A stretch of 64,000 nucleotides of DNA from Geoglobus acetivorans (GTDB taxonomy: Archaea; Halobacteriota; Archaeoglobi; Archaeoglobales; Archaeoglobaceae). The DNA lies in the NCBI RefSeq assembly GCF_000789255.1, contig NZ_CP009552.1, forward strand, positions 62,001 through 126,000, written 5' to 3'. Below, in pieces: positions 52,941 through 62,589 of the stretch (position 1 is its first letter; each line of letters opens with the position of its first letter). Under the pieces are notes generated by a model, which was not told the origin of the DNA, searched no databases, and worked only from the letters and a program-made list of their open reading frames with translations. A program made the position numbers and the translations under genes.

Positions 52941-54206
52941 ATGTACTCAATCGCGATAAACAACGGACTCTGCTTCATCAATGGAAAATTCATCAGAGCT
53001 TCTATAGGGATAGAGGGGAATAAAATAGCAAGAGTATCCAAGGAAGAGCTGAAAGGAGAAATCGAATTTGATGCATGCAGGAACATAATCATTCCTGCAT
53101 TCTTCAACGCCCACACCCACGCTGCAATGACTCTGCTGAGGGGAATAGCAGAGGACATGGAACTGAACACCTGGCTTAAAAACGTCTGGAGGCTTGAGCG
53201 GCTTCTCACTCCAGAGGACATCTACTGGGGCACGATGCTTGCGATTGTTGAGATGATGAAAAGCGGGATCGCTGGCTTCAGCGACCTTTACATCCACATG
53301 GACGAGGTTGCAAAAGCGGCTGGAGAAGCAGGCCTCAGAGCTGTGCTCTGTTACGGAATGGCGGACAGGGGGGATGAAGAGAAAGCGAGAAGAGAACTCG
53401 ATATCGGTGAGAAGTTCATATCGGACTGGGACGGAGCGTTCGATGGCAGGATAAAAGCAATTTACGGCCCCCATGCACCCTATACATGCACGCCTGAATT
53501 TCTGAGAACGGTGAAGGAAAGGGCAGACAGGCTGGAAACCACGATTCACATCCACGTTTCAGAGACACAGTGGGAAATTGAAGAGATAAAGAAGCGGTAC
53601 GGGACCACACCGGTCAGATTGCTCGAAAAGATTGGTTTTCTCGATGATAACGTCATCATAGCCCATGGTGTGTGGCTCGACGATGAGGAGCTTGAAATTC
53701 TCAAAAAGAGGGGCGTGAGTGTGGTTTACAACCCGGTGAGCAACATGAAGCTATCATCGGGAATCGCGAGGGTCAGAGACATGCTCGACACCGGCATCAC
53801 CGTTGCCCTCGGCACAGATGGGGCGGCGAGCAACAACTCCTACAACTTTTTCCAGGAGATGAAGTTCGCATCACTCCTCCAGAAAATAAAGTACATGAGG
53901 GCTGATGCGGTTAAGGCAGAGGATGTCCTCAGAATGGCCACTGAAAACGGATATGCTGCATACGGAATCAGGGGAGGAAGAATCGAGGAGGGTTATCTCG
54001 CAGACATCGCAGTTTTATCAAAATCCCAGCACCTGTATCCGCTCTACAACCCTACATACGGCCTCGTGTACTCTGCAAGCGGCGAGGAGGTGCAGCATCT
54101 AATCGTCAGCGGCGAGATCATCATGGAGGACAGGGTGATTCTGACCGTGGATGAGGAAAAAATTTTTGATAAGGTGGAAGGGCTGAAGGAAAAATTCACT
54201 TCCTGA
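52941..54206 (+). CDS. Amidohydrolase, 5'-deoxyadenosine / S-adenosylhomocysteine deaminase-like
   Basis: This protein of about 421 residues is a metal-dependent deaminase of the MTA/SAH/5'-deoxyadenosine group. It has IIIPAFFNAHTHAAMTLLRG (metal HxH), IHIHVSETQWEIEEIKKRYG, NVIIAHGVWL and GTDGAASNNS (metal Asp). It would deaminate adenosine-type by-products of SAM and radical-SAM reactions to inosine forms. Several ATGs are in frame (52926, 52935, 52941); MYSIAINNG at 52941 best matches the family start. It overlaps iorB tail to tail by 11 bp. Confidence 0.87.
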   Translation: MYSIAINNGLCFINGKFIRASIGIEGNKIARVSKEELKGEIEFDACRNIIIPAFFNAHTHAAMTLLRGIAEDMELNTWLKNVWRLERLLTPEDIYWGTMLAIVEMMKSGIAGFSDLYIHMDEVAKAAGEAGLRAVLCYGMADRGDEEKARRELDIGEKFISDWDGAFDGRIKAIYGPHAPYTCTPEFLRTVKERADRLETTIHIHVSETQWEIEEIKKRYGTTPVRLLEKIGFLDDNVIIAHGVWLDDEELEILKKRGVSVVYNPVSNMKLSSGIARVRDMLDTGITVALGTDGAASNNSYNFFQEMKFASLLQKIKYMRADAVKAEDVLRMATENGYAAYGIRGGRIEEGYLADIAVLSKSQHLYPLYNPTYGLVYSASGEEVQHLIVSGEIIMEDRVILTVDEEKIFDKVEGLKEKFTS

Positions 54207-54795
54207 GTTTTTCACCGAGCTGAAAACCTTCCCTCAAAGCTTTGATATTTGCCTCAACCATTTTTTCTGGCAGCACCTCTCCCAGTGCTTTTTCAACCGA
54301 ATTTAGTTTCAGAGGTATACCCAGTCCAATGAGAATTCCGGCCATAACAACGTTCGTTGCCTGAATGGTTCCTGCAAGCCTTTCGGCAATTTCAGATGCG
54401 TTTACTGTGTACAGCTCGCCAAGATGGGGTCTTATCCTGTCAGCTATCTCTTCAAGCTCCGGATACTTCGCAACTCCGGTGGAGACGCTCGGTGGAGATA
54501 TTGGCCGGGTATTGACAACAGCAACAGTATTATCGCCCATGTAATGGCCGTACCTCAGTATTTCAACCGGCTCAAGAGATGCTATGAAGTCCGCATGCCC
54601 GTATGGAATGAGAGGAGATCTCACATCTCCTATCCTGAGATGTACCTCCACACTCCCTCCTCTCTGAGCCATTCCATGCGTCTCTGCAGAAACTACATTC
54701 AACCCTTCTTCCATCGCAGCTCTTGCCAGAATGCCAGATGTTGTCAGAACGCCCTGACCGCCAACCCCGACTATGAGAATGTTTACCTTCATCAT
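54196..54795 (-). CDS. iorB: Indolepyruvate:ferredoxin oxidoreductase, beta subunit
   Basis: This 199-residue protein is the gamma-type catalytic domain of 2-ketoacid oxidoreductases: NILIVGVGGQGVLTTSGILA, VVSAETHGMAQRGGSVEVHL, then GHADFIASLEPVEILR. With IorA it oxidatively decarboxylates aryl pyruvates from aromatic amino acid transamination to aryl-CoA, reducing ferredoxin. Its start lies one base after the iorA stop. Confidence 0.93.
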   Translation of the reverse strand: MMKVNILIVGVGGQGVLTTSGILARAAMEEGLNVVSAETHGMAQRGGSVEVHLRIGDVRSPLIPYGHADFIASLEPVEILRYGHYMGDNTVAVVNTRPISPPSVSTGVAKYPELEEIADRIRPHLGELYTVNASEIAERLAGTIQATNVVMAGILIGLGIPLKLNSVEKALGEVLPEKMVEANIKALREGFQLGEKLRK

Positions 54796-54796
54796 C

Positions 54797-56668
54797 TCAC
54801 CTCGCTGCCCTTATCGCCCTGTGCGGACAGACCGACGCACAGACTCCACAACCCACACACAGTGCTGGATCGATTTCCGGCTTTCCTTCCTGGATGTATA
54901 TTGCCGGGCAGGTGAATTCATTAACGCATTTCATGCATTCCCTGCAATCATCAGTTATCTCAAGCGATCTTATTTTGATCCCCTTTCTTCTCCTCTCTCT
55001 CGTCCAGAGAATTGCGCATGGCTGTTTTGCAATTATAACTGCAACACCGTCATGACTCAGCGCCCGTTTCAGGGAATCTTCAACCGCCCTCAGGTTATAC
55101 GAGTGCACCACCTCAACAAACTTAACTCCCAGAGCTCTGCAAACATCCTCAATCCTGATGGAATCTGCCTTCTCACCACAACCCCTAACATCAACCCCAG
55201 GGTGAGGCTGATGTCCGGTCATGCCGGTCGTCGAGTTGTCGAGAACAACAAGCACGAATTTGTTTCCGTTGTACACGGCATTTATCAGGGGCGGAATGCC
55301 AGTATGGAAAAAGGTGGAATCACCTATGGTTGCGATTACCGGGTTAGAAAGCACGTAGCTCAATCCGTTGGATGATCCGGCACTCGCCCCCATGCAGATT
55401 GTGATGTCTACACCCTCAAGAGGTTTGTTTATACCGAGAGTATAACAGCCAATATCGCTCGGAAGAGCTGTCCTGCCAATTTCGTTCACAACATTTCGTA
55501 TTGCGTAGAAGACTGCAGTGTGGGGGCAGCCCGGACATAAAACCGGAGGTCTCGGCGGTGCAATCTTCACAAGCTCGGCTGCAGTGGTCAGATAACTGGA
55601 ATAATCAAAATCCTTTCCTGCAAGTCTCGCAATCCCCTTCTGAACGATTGAGACGTTGTATTCATAGTTCTCAGGCAGGTAGCCATCCATCTTCCCGTGA
55701 ACCCTGACACCAAACTCTGCAGCCATCACCCTTACCTGCATCTCAACAACAGGATCAACCTCCTCGACCACCAGCACCTCGTCGAGGTTCGAGAGGAAGT
55801 CAGTGATGAGCTTTCCGGGCAGAGGATTCATCGAGGAGAGCTTGAGAACGGGCATCTCAACCCCAAGGTTCTCCATCGCCTCTACGGCGTAGTTGTAGCT
55901 CATTCCACAGGCAATCAGACCCTTTCTGCCATCGCCCTCATCAACCCAGTTATAGTCCCAGCCATTAAAGTAATCCTCAAGCTTTTTCAGTTTTTCCTGA
56001 AGTCTGGGCTTGAGCCTTCTCGCGTGAGCCGGCAAAACAACATCAGTTTCTGGATGCCTCTCCCATTCAACCTTCTCGATTTTCTTGTATGGAATTTCAC
56101 CAAGCTCGACGACACCACTTGAATGGCTAAGTCTCGTGTAGCTCCTCAAAATGAACGGCAATGAGAAGTTCTCAGAAAGCTCAAACGCATTCTTTGTGAT
56201 CTCTTTTGCCTCGTTCACGCTGGAAGGCTCAACCACCGGCACCTTTGCAGCTATCCCATACCACCGGTTATCCTGCTCATTCTGACTTGAGTGCATTGAT
56301 GGATCATCTGCAGAAACGCAGACAAAAGCGCCCCTCGCTCCAACATAAGCGAAGCTGAAAAGTGGATCGGCAGCAACATTCAATCCGACATGCTTCATCG
56401 CAGTCATACCTCTTTTACCAGCAAGCGACACCCCTATCGCAACCTCAAAAGCCACCTTTTCATTTACCGCATATTCCATCCGGTATTCCATCCTGTCCTT
56501 AAGATGACTGCAGGCAGCGTTCAGGGTGTCAGTTATCTCAGAAGAGGGAGTGCCAGGATAGGCAGAAAAAACGTCAATCCCGGCCTCAATCGCTCCTCTC
56601 GCAATTGCTTCATTCCCCAGAAGGAACACTTTTTTCCCTGGTGCATCCAGTATGACATCCTTTAACAT
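54797..56668 (-). CDS. iorA: Indolepyruvate:ferredoxin oxidoreductase, alpha subunit
   Basis: This 623-residue subunit has the pyrimidine-binding domain (GAIEAGIDVFSAYPGTPSSE), the thiamine-diphosphate domain (ATIGDSTFFHTGIPPLINAV, GDS motif) and a C-terminal two-cluster ferredoxin (CRECMKCVNEFTCP and CVGCGVCASVCP). It pairs with IorB encoded just downstream. The aryl-CoA product could be used by the ADP-forming acyl-CoA synthetases of these organisms to make ATP. Confidence 0.94.
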   Translation of the reverse strand: MLKDVILDAPGKKVFLLGNEAIARGAIEAGIDVFSAYPGTPSSEITDTLNAACSHLKDRMEYRMEYAVNEKVAFEVAIGVSLAGKRGMTAMKHVGLNVAADPLFSFAYVGARGAFVCVSADDPSMHSSQNEQDNRWYGIAAKVPVVEPSSVNEAKEITKNAFELSENFSLPFILRSYTRLSHSSGVVELGEIPYKKIEKVEWERHPETDVVLPAHARRLKPRLQEKLKKLEDYFNGWDYNWVDEGDGRKGLIACGMSYNYAVEAMENLGVEMPVLKLSSMNPLPGKLITDFLSNLDEVLVVEEVDPVVEMQVRVMAAEFGVRVHGKMDGYLPENYEYNVSIVQKGIARLAGKDFDYSSYLTTAAELVKIAPPRPPVLCPGCPHTAVFYAIRNVVNEIGRTALPSDIGCYTLGINKPLEGVDITICMGASAGSSNGLSYVLSNPVIATIGDSTFFHTGIPPLINAVYNGNKFVLVVLDNSTTGMTGHQPHPGVDVRGCGEKADSIRIEDVCRALGVKFVEVVHSYNLRAVEDSLKRALSHDGVAVIIAKQPCAILWTRERRRKGIKIRSLEITDDCRECMKCVNEFTCPAIYIQEGKPEIDPALCVGCGVCASVCPHRAIRAAR

Positions 56669-56699
56669 ACCCTTAAGCCAAAAAATTTGCTTTAAAAAA

Positions 56700-56999
56700 T
56701 TAGCGTTTTAAAAGAGATTCGAGAACATCTCCGACGAAAGTGCCAATGATGAACACCACCCCAAAATAAAGCGCAATAAAAACCCCCGCCACGACGCCCG
56801 CCAGTCCTCCGAGAAGAGGAATGAACGGCACAAACAGTCCAACGGGAAGCGTAAATACAAAAAACAGCAGAGCGATCAACACTCCGAAAACAAACCCAAC
56901 AGCAAGCGAATTTCTCAGGAGTCTGAGCTTGTTTTCTCTGCCGGGGTTTACAAACCCATAGACAAGGCCTATCAGAAACACAAGAAACGTTAGATTCAT
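56700..56999 (-). CDS. Small membrane protein of unknown function
   Basis: This 99-residue protein has three hydrophobic segments (residues 3-17, 31-54 and 60-85) and a short basic end; glycine-rich GGLAGVVAGVFIALYFGVVF is a notable stretch. It resembles the many small archaeal membrane proteins without assigned family. It is separate from iorA, 31 bp downstream on the same strand. Confidence 0.6.
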   Translation of the reverse strand: MNLTFLVFLIGLVYGFVNPGRENKLRLLRNSLAVGFVFGVLIALLFFVFTLPVGLFVPFIPLLGGLAGVVAGVFIALYFGVVFIIGTFVGDVLESLLKR

Positions 57000-57029
57000 G
57001 AAATAAATTTGGAAAGCAGGTTTAAAAAA

Positions 57030-57731
57030 CTAATCCTCTTCCGGCTTTATCCTCGTCGCCAGATAGATGAACGGCGTGTCCATCAGCGCAACAACGAACT
57101 TCATGATGTACGAGGTTATGAAAATCTCCCAGATTCCCTGCCAGCCAAGCTCCGCAAACAGTTCAGGATTGAACACCACGAAGAAGAGCAGAGTGAACGT
57201 AGCATTATCTATCAGCTGTGAGACAAGCGTTGATGCGTTGTTTCTCAGCCAGAGGAACCGGCCCTTGGTCTTTTCCTTCCAGAAGTGGAAAGCCCAGACA
57301 TCGTGAAGCTGGGAAATCAGGTATGCTGTAAGACTTGCAATGGTAACGTCAGGCATGAAACCAAAAATCTGCTGCAATGCTGGATCTAAAGCGTCTTCAG
57401 GTGCAGGAGTGAATGCGAGTGTGATCTGCATTATGATCGTCGTCGCGATCAGCACGAAAAAGCCTATGAACACTCCTTTCCTTGCGTATTTCTTGCCGTA
57501 CTTCTCAGCAAGGATATCGGTGGCAAGGAAGGTGGAGCCGTAGATGATGTTGCCCATTGCGGTCATCAGTCCGAAGAACTCTATCAGCTTCGCTACCTGA
57601 ATGTTCGCCAGAATTATTGCCATACCTATCCATACATAAAGCCCTACCCTGCCAAATAGCCTGTAAGCCAGAGTTATCAGAGCAAAGCTGACCATCAGCA
57701 GAATGAACCACAGAACTTCGTTGGACAGCAT
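57030..57731 (-). CDS. Queuosine-precursor-type transporter (YhhQ/VUT family)
   Basis: This protein of about 233 residues has six or more membrane helices and the YhhQ pattern: IYGSTFLATDILAEKYGKKY at about residue 60-80, then ISQLHDVWAFHFWKE and RNNASTLVSQLIDNATFT. Bacterial YhhQ proteins import 7-cyano-7-deazaguanine or 7-aminomethyl-7-deazaguanine; in archaea this would feed archaeosine synthesis. Start MLSNEVLW (57731) is preferred to a methionine four codons earlier. Confidence 0.88.
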   Translation of the reverse strand: MLSNEVLWFILLMVSFALITLAYRLFGRVGLYVWIGMAIILANIQVAKLIEFFGLMTAMGNIIYGSTFLATDILAEKYGKKYARKGVFIGFFVLIATTIIMQITLAFTPAPEDALDPALQQIFGFMPDVTIASLTAYLISQLHDVWAFHFWKEKTKGRFLWLRNNASTLVSQLIDNATFTLLFFVVFNPELFAELGWQGIWEIFITSYIMKFVVALMDTPFIYLATRIKPEED

Positions 57732-57776
57732 GGGGTAACCCAAATACTTATTTAATTTAAAAGTTTTCCCGGATTC

Positions 57777-58379
57777 ATGGACTTCATCACATTCATCCTC
57801 ACAGCTGTCTTCATATCCCTGAGCGGCGTTCTCGCCCCAGGACCGATGCTTGCATTAACACTCACAGAAGGAAGAATGAACAGGCTGGCCGGAATTGAAA
57901 TCTCCGCAGGTCATGCAATTGTCGAACTCCCCATTATTGCAGGGCTTTTCATGGCAGGGAAATCCTTCGAGATGGGAATATTCAGGGAAATCCTCGCTTT
58001 ATCGGGGGGAATTTTAATGCTCTACCTCGCATTCAGAGAGCTGAAAGATAAAAACTCAGAAATCAGAATAAAGGGGATTCTCTCAGGGATTGCCGTCAGC
58101 GCACTGAATCCGTACTTCATAATCTGGTGGCTCACCATCGGCTTCACCCTCATTCTTATCTCCATGAATTTCGGTCCCGCAGGAATTGTCGCATTTGCGA
58201 TTGCACACGTAGCATGCGATTTTGGATGGTACGGTGGGGTCGCTCTATTTGCAAACAGAATTTCCGGAATGAAAAACATTAACAGGATTCTGAGCATTAT
58301 CTCGGCATCAATCCTTGCTGTCTTCGGACTGTATTTCATTGTGTCCTCAATAAGGGCATTACATTTATATTTCAGATGA
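57777..58379 (+). CDS. LysE-family exporter
   Basis: This 200-residue membrane protein has the LysE/RhtB features: an N-terminal helix with GVLAPGPMLALTLTEGRMN, a second with AGHAIVELPIIAGLF, and AVSALNPYFIIWWLTIGFTL. LysE proteins export basic amino acids or other metabolites. It starts 46 bp from the divergent YhhQ gene. Confidence 0.87.
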   Translation: MDFITFILTAVFISLSGVLAPGPMLALTLTEGRMNRLAGIEISAGHAIVELPIIAGLFMAGKSFEMGIFREILALSGGILMLYLAFRELKDKNSEIRIKGILSGIAVSALNPYFIIWWLTIGFTLILISMNFGPAGIVAFAIAHVACDFGWYGGVALFANRISGMKNINRILSIISASILAVFGLYFIVSSIRALHLYFR

Positions 58380-58393
58380 AAAAACCCTGAATT

Positions 58394-59167
58394 ATGTCAT
58401 ACAGTGAAAGGAACATAACCAGAATAATCGTAAGGGAGGCTGCAAAGGACTGGGAAGATATTAGCGATACTGATGTTGTTATTGTCGGAGCAGGTCCGGC
58501 CGGGCTGACTGCTGCCTATTACCTCAGAGAATTCGGATTTGATGTGGTTGTTTTCGAAAGAAGGCTCAGCTTTGGTGGAGGCATAGGCGGAGGAGGAATG
58601 CTCTTCCACAAAATAGTTATCGAGGAAGAAGCGAAAGAAATTGCAGAAGGATTCGGAATGAAGCTGAAAGAAGTCGAAAGCGGACTTTATTCCGTAGATT
58701 CATCAGATTTTCTGGCAAAACTGTCATATTCCGCTGTTGAGAGCGGAGCCAAGGTCCTCCTGGGAGTCACTGTTGATGACGTGGTGTTCAGACCAGACCC
58801 TCTGAGGATTTCGGGTGTCCTCGTCCAGTGGAGTGCAGTCCAGATTTCCGGACTTCATGTTGATCCGCTGATGATAGAGAGCAGGGCCGTTGTCGATGCG
58901 ACGGGCCATGATGCCGAAGTTATAAGCATCGCTGCAAGAAAAATACCCGAACTCGAGATATTCATCCACGGCGAGAAATCAGCCTACAGTGAAATGAGTG
59001 AGAAGCTGGTTGTAGAGAAAACAGGAAAGGTTGCTGATGGTCTTTACGCTGCGGGAATGGCAGTCGCTGCAGTACACGGTCTTCCAAGAATGGGTCCGAT
59101 ATTTGGTGGAATGCTGATGAGTGGAAAAAAGGTTGCGGAACAGATTATGTTTGATCTCAAAAAATGA
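58394..59167 (+). CDS. thi4: Sulfide-dependent ADP-thiazole synthase (Thi4, archaeal type)
   Basis: This 257-residue protein has the Thi4 dinucleotide-binding start [40 protein letters not shown], and [20 protein letters not shown]. In yeast Thi4 a cysteine donates its sulfur and the enzyme works only once; here the matching stretch reads [10 protein letters not shown] with His in place of Cys, the sign of the archaeal catalytic form that uses free sulfide. It makes the thiazole of thiamine from NAD and glycine. A tiny zinc protein gene overlaps its stop. Confidence 0.93.
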   Translation: MSYSERNITRIIVREAAKDWEDISDTDVVIVGAGPAGLTAAYYLREFGFDVVVFERRLSFGGGIGGGGMLFHKIVIEEEAKEIAEGFGMKLKEVESGLYSVDSSDFLAKLSYSAVESGAKVLLGVTVDDVVFRPDPLRISGVLVQWSAVQISGLHVDPLMIESRAVVDATGHDAEVISIAARKIPELEIFIHGEKSAYSEMSEKLVVEKTGKVADGLYAAGMAVAAVHGLPRMGPIFGGMLMSGKKVAEQIMFDLKK

Positions 59168-59295
59168 AGTGCGAGATCTGCAAAACGAGAATGGCTCATC
59201 AGAGATGCAGGAGGTGTGGAAGGGCAATTTGCACGAAATGCCACTTTCACCATGGACTTTGCACGGAATGCAGGGGCAGGCTGAGAGGTCAGTAG
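59164..59295 (+). CDS. Tiny cysteine-rich zinc-binding protein
   Basis: This 43-residue protein begins [20 protein letters not shown] and has four CxxC pairs (residues 3-6, 15-18, 23-26 and 33-36) plus HFHH, enough for two structural zinc sites. Its ATG overlaps the thi4 stop (ATGA), so it is co-translated. I know no family name. It ends 66 bp before gatC. It is short enough to be missed by gene callers. Confidence 0.65.
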   Translation: MKCEICKTRMAHQRCRRCGRAICTKCHFHHGLCTECRGRLRGQ

Positions 59296-59361
59296 TACAA
59301 TTTCCCCAGCTTTTCGGGATTTGAAGAAAATTTATTAATTCATCCCTTTTAGGACTGAAGG

Positions 59362-59643
59362 ATGATTGACGAAGAAACCGTGAGGTATGTTTCCAATCTT
59401 GCAAAAATAGAACTGAAAGATGATGAAGTGGAAAACTACAAAAACGAGTTCGGGAAGATTCTCGAGTTTTTCGATCAGCTTGATGAAATTGATCCCGACG
59501 TCGAGCCCACATATCACGTTATCCCCCTCAAAAACGTTTTCAGAAAGGATGTGCCGGGAAAGAGCCTTGACAGGGATGAAGCACTCAAGAATGCAAGGCA
59601 TAGGGAAGAAGGATACTTCAAAGGTCCGAGGGTTGTGGAATGA
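59362..59643 (+). CDS. gatC: Asp/Glu-tRNA amidotransferase subunit C
   Basis: This 93-residue protein has the GatC pattern: VRYVSNLAKIELKDDEVENY, FFDQLDEIDPDVEPTYHVIP and LRxD-like FRKDVPGKSL. GatC tethers GatA and GatB of the amidotransferase, which in archaea usually makes Asn-tRNA. It overlaps gatA by 4 bp. Confidence 0.92.
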   Translation: MIDEETVRYVSNLAKIELKDDEVENYKNEFGKILEFFDQLDEIDPDVEPTYHVIPLKNVFRKDVPGKSLDRDEALKNARHREEGYFKGPRVVE

Positions 59644-61007
59644 TAACGGTTGGAGAGTGGAAGGAAAGGCTTGAAAACGAAAAAGCATACGACCTCGTTT
59701 CCGAACTGATTGACAGAATAAGGAAAAGCAAGCTGAATGCATACATCACGGTGACAGAAGACCAGGCCCTTAAACTTGCTGAAGACTTCGATAACGGAAA
59801 AAAAGAAGGGAAGCTCGCCGGAATCCCGATTGCAGTTAAGGACAACATATCCACGGAAGGGGTAAGGACGACATGCGCATCAAAAATGCTTGAAAACTAC
59901 ATCCCTCCCTTCGATGCACATGTTGTGGAGAAGCTGAAAAAAGAGGGTGCCATAATAATCGGCAAGACGAACATGGACGAATTTGGAATGGGAACGACAA
60001 CAGAAAACTCCCATTTTGGAGTTGTCAGAAATCCGCACGATACCGGGAGGGTCGCCGGAGGTAGCAGCGGGGGAAGTGCCGCAGCAATCGCCGGAAAAGA
60101 GACGGTTCTGGCGCTTGGCACCGACACGGGAGGGAGCATAAGGTGTCCTGCAAGCTTTACAGGCGTTTACGGATTAAAACCAACCTACGGACTCGTTTCA
60201 AGATACGGGCTGGTTGCCTACGCCAACAGCCTCGAACAGATAGGCCCAATGGCTGGCAGCATAGACGATCTCGGACTTCTCCTCGAGGTTATAGCAGGTA
60301 GAGACGACAGGGATTCTACCAACGCTGGAAGAGGGTTTACATACTCTCCTGTCAGCAAAAAATTCAGAGTTGGCATAATAGAAGAAATGCAGGCAAATGC
60401 TGAGGTTAAGGAGCATTTTAATTCGTTTGTCGAAACTCTGAGAAAATTTGCTGATGTTGAGACAGTCAGTCTCCCATCGCTGAAGTATGCATTGCCTGCA
60501 TATTACATAATTGCGATGAGCGAGGCTTCATCCAACCTCGCAAGGTATGATGGCGTGAGATATGGATTTTCCCTCGAGAATCTGGACAGCTGGAGCAGAT
60601 ACTTCTCTAAAGTCAGAGCAGAGGGCTTCGGAACAGAGGTGAAGAGAAGAATAATGATGGGGAGCTACGCACTCTCGGCAGGATACTACGGAAAATACTA
60701 TCTCAAGGCTCTGAAGGTCAGGACTCTCGTCATCGAAGATTTCAGGAGAGCCTTTGAAAAATTCGATGTTCTAATTTCGCCAACAATGCCATCCACAGCA
60801 TTCAGAATTGGCGAGATCGCCGATCCTGTAACAATGTACATGGCGGACGTGAACACAACACCGATAAACCTCGCAGGGTTGCCTGCATTGTCAATGCCAA
60901 TAGGCGAGAGCAATGGACTTCCCGTGGGATTGCAGGTCATAGGTAATTACTTTGAAGAGAATACTGTTCTCGGTTTTGCCAAGGCGGTTGAGAGAAATGA
61001 AGTTTAA
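59640..61007 (+). CDS. gatA: Asp/Glu-tRNA amidotransferase subunit A
   Basis: This 455-residue amidase-signature protein has the Ser-cisSer-Lys triad: Lys in PIAVKDNIST, and the serines in RVAGGSSGGSAAAIAGKE and TGGSIRCPASFTG. It hydrolyses glutamine and delivers ammonia for Asn-tRNA (or Gln-tRNA) formation with GatB, which is not in this window. gatC precedes it and sepS overlaps its stop by 11 bp. Confidence 0.94.
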   Translation: MITVGEWKERLENEKAYDLVSELIDRIRKSKLNAYITVTEDQALKLAEDFDNGKKEGKLAGIPIAVKDNISTEGVRTTCASKMLENYIPPFDAHVVEKLKKEGAIIIGKTNMDEFGMGTTTENSHFGVVRNPHDTGRVAGGSSGGSAAAIAGKETVLALGTDTGGSIRCPASFTGVYGLKPTYGLVSRYGLVAYANSLEQIGPMAGSIDDLGLLLEVIAGRDDRDSTNAGRGFTYSPVSKKFRVGIIEEMQANAEVKEHFNSFVETLRKFADVETVSLPSLKYALPAYYIIAMSEASSNLARYDGVRYGFSLENLDSWSRYFSKVRAEGFGTEVKRRIMMGSYALSAGYYGKYYLKALKVRTLVIEDFRRAFEKFDVLISPTMPSTAFRIGEIADPVTMYMADVNTTPINLAGLPALSMPIGESNGLPVGLQVIGNYFEENTVLGFAKAVERNEV

Positions 61008-62589
61008 TGCTGAAGAATGGCTGGAAAAGGCAAGAAAGGATTTTGAGAGTGCATGGCTGAACAGTGAGGTAGTCCTCAGTGAGCGCCCGCTCGGTGAAAG
61101 ATATCCGCTCAGGGGCTACGAGGAGGGGAGGGCTCACCCTGTATTCGACACGATACAGAAACTGAGGGAGGCGTACCTGAGGATCGGATTCAGTGAGGTC
61201 ATCAATCCGCTCATTGTCGAGGAGGTTCACGTGAGGAAGCAGTTTTCCAAGGAAGCACTTGCAGTTCTGGACAGATGCTATTACCTCGCAGGCCTTCCAA
61301 GACCTAACGTCGGAATTTCTGAGGAGAGAATCAGGAAAATTGAGGAAATAATTGAAAAGAACTTCGATCCGGACGAGCTCAGAAAGATTCTCCACATCTA
61401 CAAGAAGGGAAAAATCGATGGAGATGACCTCTCCGCAGAAATTGCCCGTGTTCTCGGAGTAGAGGACCAGATTGCCCTCAAGGTCATAGATGAGGTGTTT
61501 CCGGAATTCAAAACCCTCATGCCCGAGCCAACCACACTCACGCTGAGGAGCCACATGACCACGGGCTGGTTCATCACCCTCTCGAAGCTTTCCGGAAAAT
61601 ATCCTCTCCCTGTGAAGCTATTCTCAATCGACAGATGTTTCAGAAGGGAGCAGAGTGAGGATCCCACACGTCTGTACACTTACTTCTCGGCAAGCTGTGT
61701 TATAATGGCCGAGGACGTGAGTGTTGATGACGGAAAGGCTGTAGCCGAGGCTCTTCTGAGACACTTCGGCTTTGAAAAATTCAGATTCAGGAAAGATGAC
61801 AAGAGGAGCAAATATTACATACCCGGAACTCAAACGGAGGTGTTCGCCTACCATCCACATCTCGAAAACAACAGGAAATACGCTGATGGCTGGATAGAGA
61901 TTGCCACATTCGGAATATATTCTCCAACAGCCCTTGCAGAATACGGCATAGAGTATCCGGTGATGAACCTCGGACTCGGAGTTGAGAGGCTTGCAATGGT
62001 TCTGCACGACTATTCGGACGTCAGAGAAATGGTCTACGGGTTCAGACACATTGAACTCAGCGATCTGGATATAGCGAGGAAAATAAAGCTGAAAGATGTG
62101 CCACTGACACCCAAGGGAATTGAAATCGCAGGCAGAGTTATCCAGGCCTTCGAGGAGAACGCAGCCGCCCAGGGACCCTGTGAGTTCACGGCTTACAGGG
62201 GAAGATTGTTTGAAAAGGACGTTGAAATCTTCGTTTTCGAGAGAGAAAATGCAAAGCTCTGCGGACCTGCATACGCAAATGAAATAGTCGTGCATGATGG
62301 AAACATATATGGCGTCCCAAAGAACGAGAAGTTCAGAGAGCTGTTTGATGAGGGAGTCAGCACGGGGATAAGATATCTCGACTCGTTCGCTTACTGCGCT
62401 GTAAGAAGGATAGAGGAAATGATAGCAGAGGGCAGAGAAGATGGAGAGGTCAGATCAAGAGTCGTTGAGAACCTGTCAGACATCAATCTGAAGCTCGAAG
62501 AGGGTCTGATGAATTACCTGATATCAAGAGGGAAGAGCGTGGACGTGAGAGGACCCCTTTTCCTCAGCGTTGGGTTCAGATTGCTATGA
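60997..62589 (+). CDS. sepS: O-phosphoseryl-tRNA(Cys) synthetase (SepRS)
   Basis: This 530-residue class II synthetase has EGRAHPVFDTIQKLREAYLR, MPEPTTLTLRSHMTTGWFIT, SIDRCFRREQSEDPTRLYTY, and motif 3 (LGLGVERLAMVLHDY). It charges tRNA(Cys) with O-phosphoserine, which SepCysS then converts to Cys; the route is found mainly in methanogens and Archaeoglobales and was an argument for the taxon. The start at 60997 (MKFNAEEW) overlaps the gatA stop; the frame upstream to 60952 is inside gatA. Confidence 0.93.
   Translation: MKFNAEEWLEKARKDFESAWLNSEVVLSERPLGERYPLRGYEEGRAHPVFDTIQKLREAYLRIGFSEVINPLIVEEVHVRKQFSKEALAVLDRCYYLAGLPRPNVGISEERIRKIEEIIEKNFDPDELRKILHIYKKGKIDGDDLSAEIARVLGVEDQIALKVIDEVFPEFKTLMPEPTTLTLRSHMTTGWFITLSKLSGKYPLPVKLFSIDRCFRREQSEDPTRLYTYFSASCVIMAEDVSVDDGKAVAEALLRHFGFEKFRFRKDDKRSKYYIPGTQTEVFAYHPHLENNRKYADGWIEIATFGIYSPTALAEYGIEYPVMNLGLGVERLAMVLHDYSDVREMVYGFRHIELSDLDIARKIKLKDVPLTPKGIEIAGRVIQAFEENAAAQGPCEFTAYRGRLFEKDVEIFVFERENAKLCGPAYANEIVVHDGNIYGVPKNEKFRELFDEGVSTGIRYLDSFAYCAVRRIEEMIAEGREDGEVRSRVVENLSDINLKLEEGLMNYLISRGKSVDVRGPLFLSVGFRLL

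Noticed and set aside
58380-58393. TPP riboswitch before thi4
   Set aside because: Only 14 bp separate it from the LysE gene, too short for any riboswitch.
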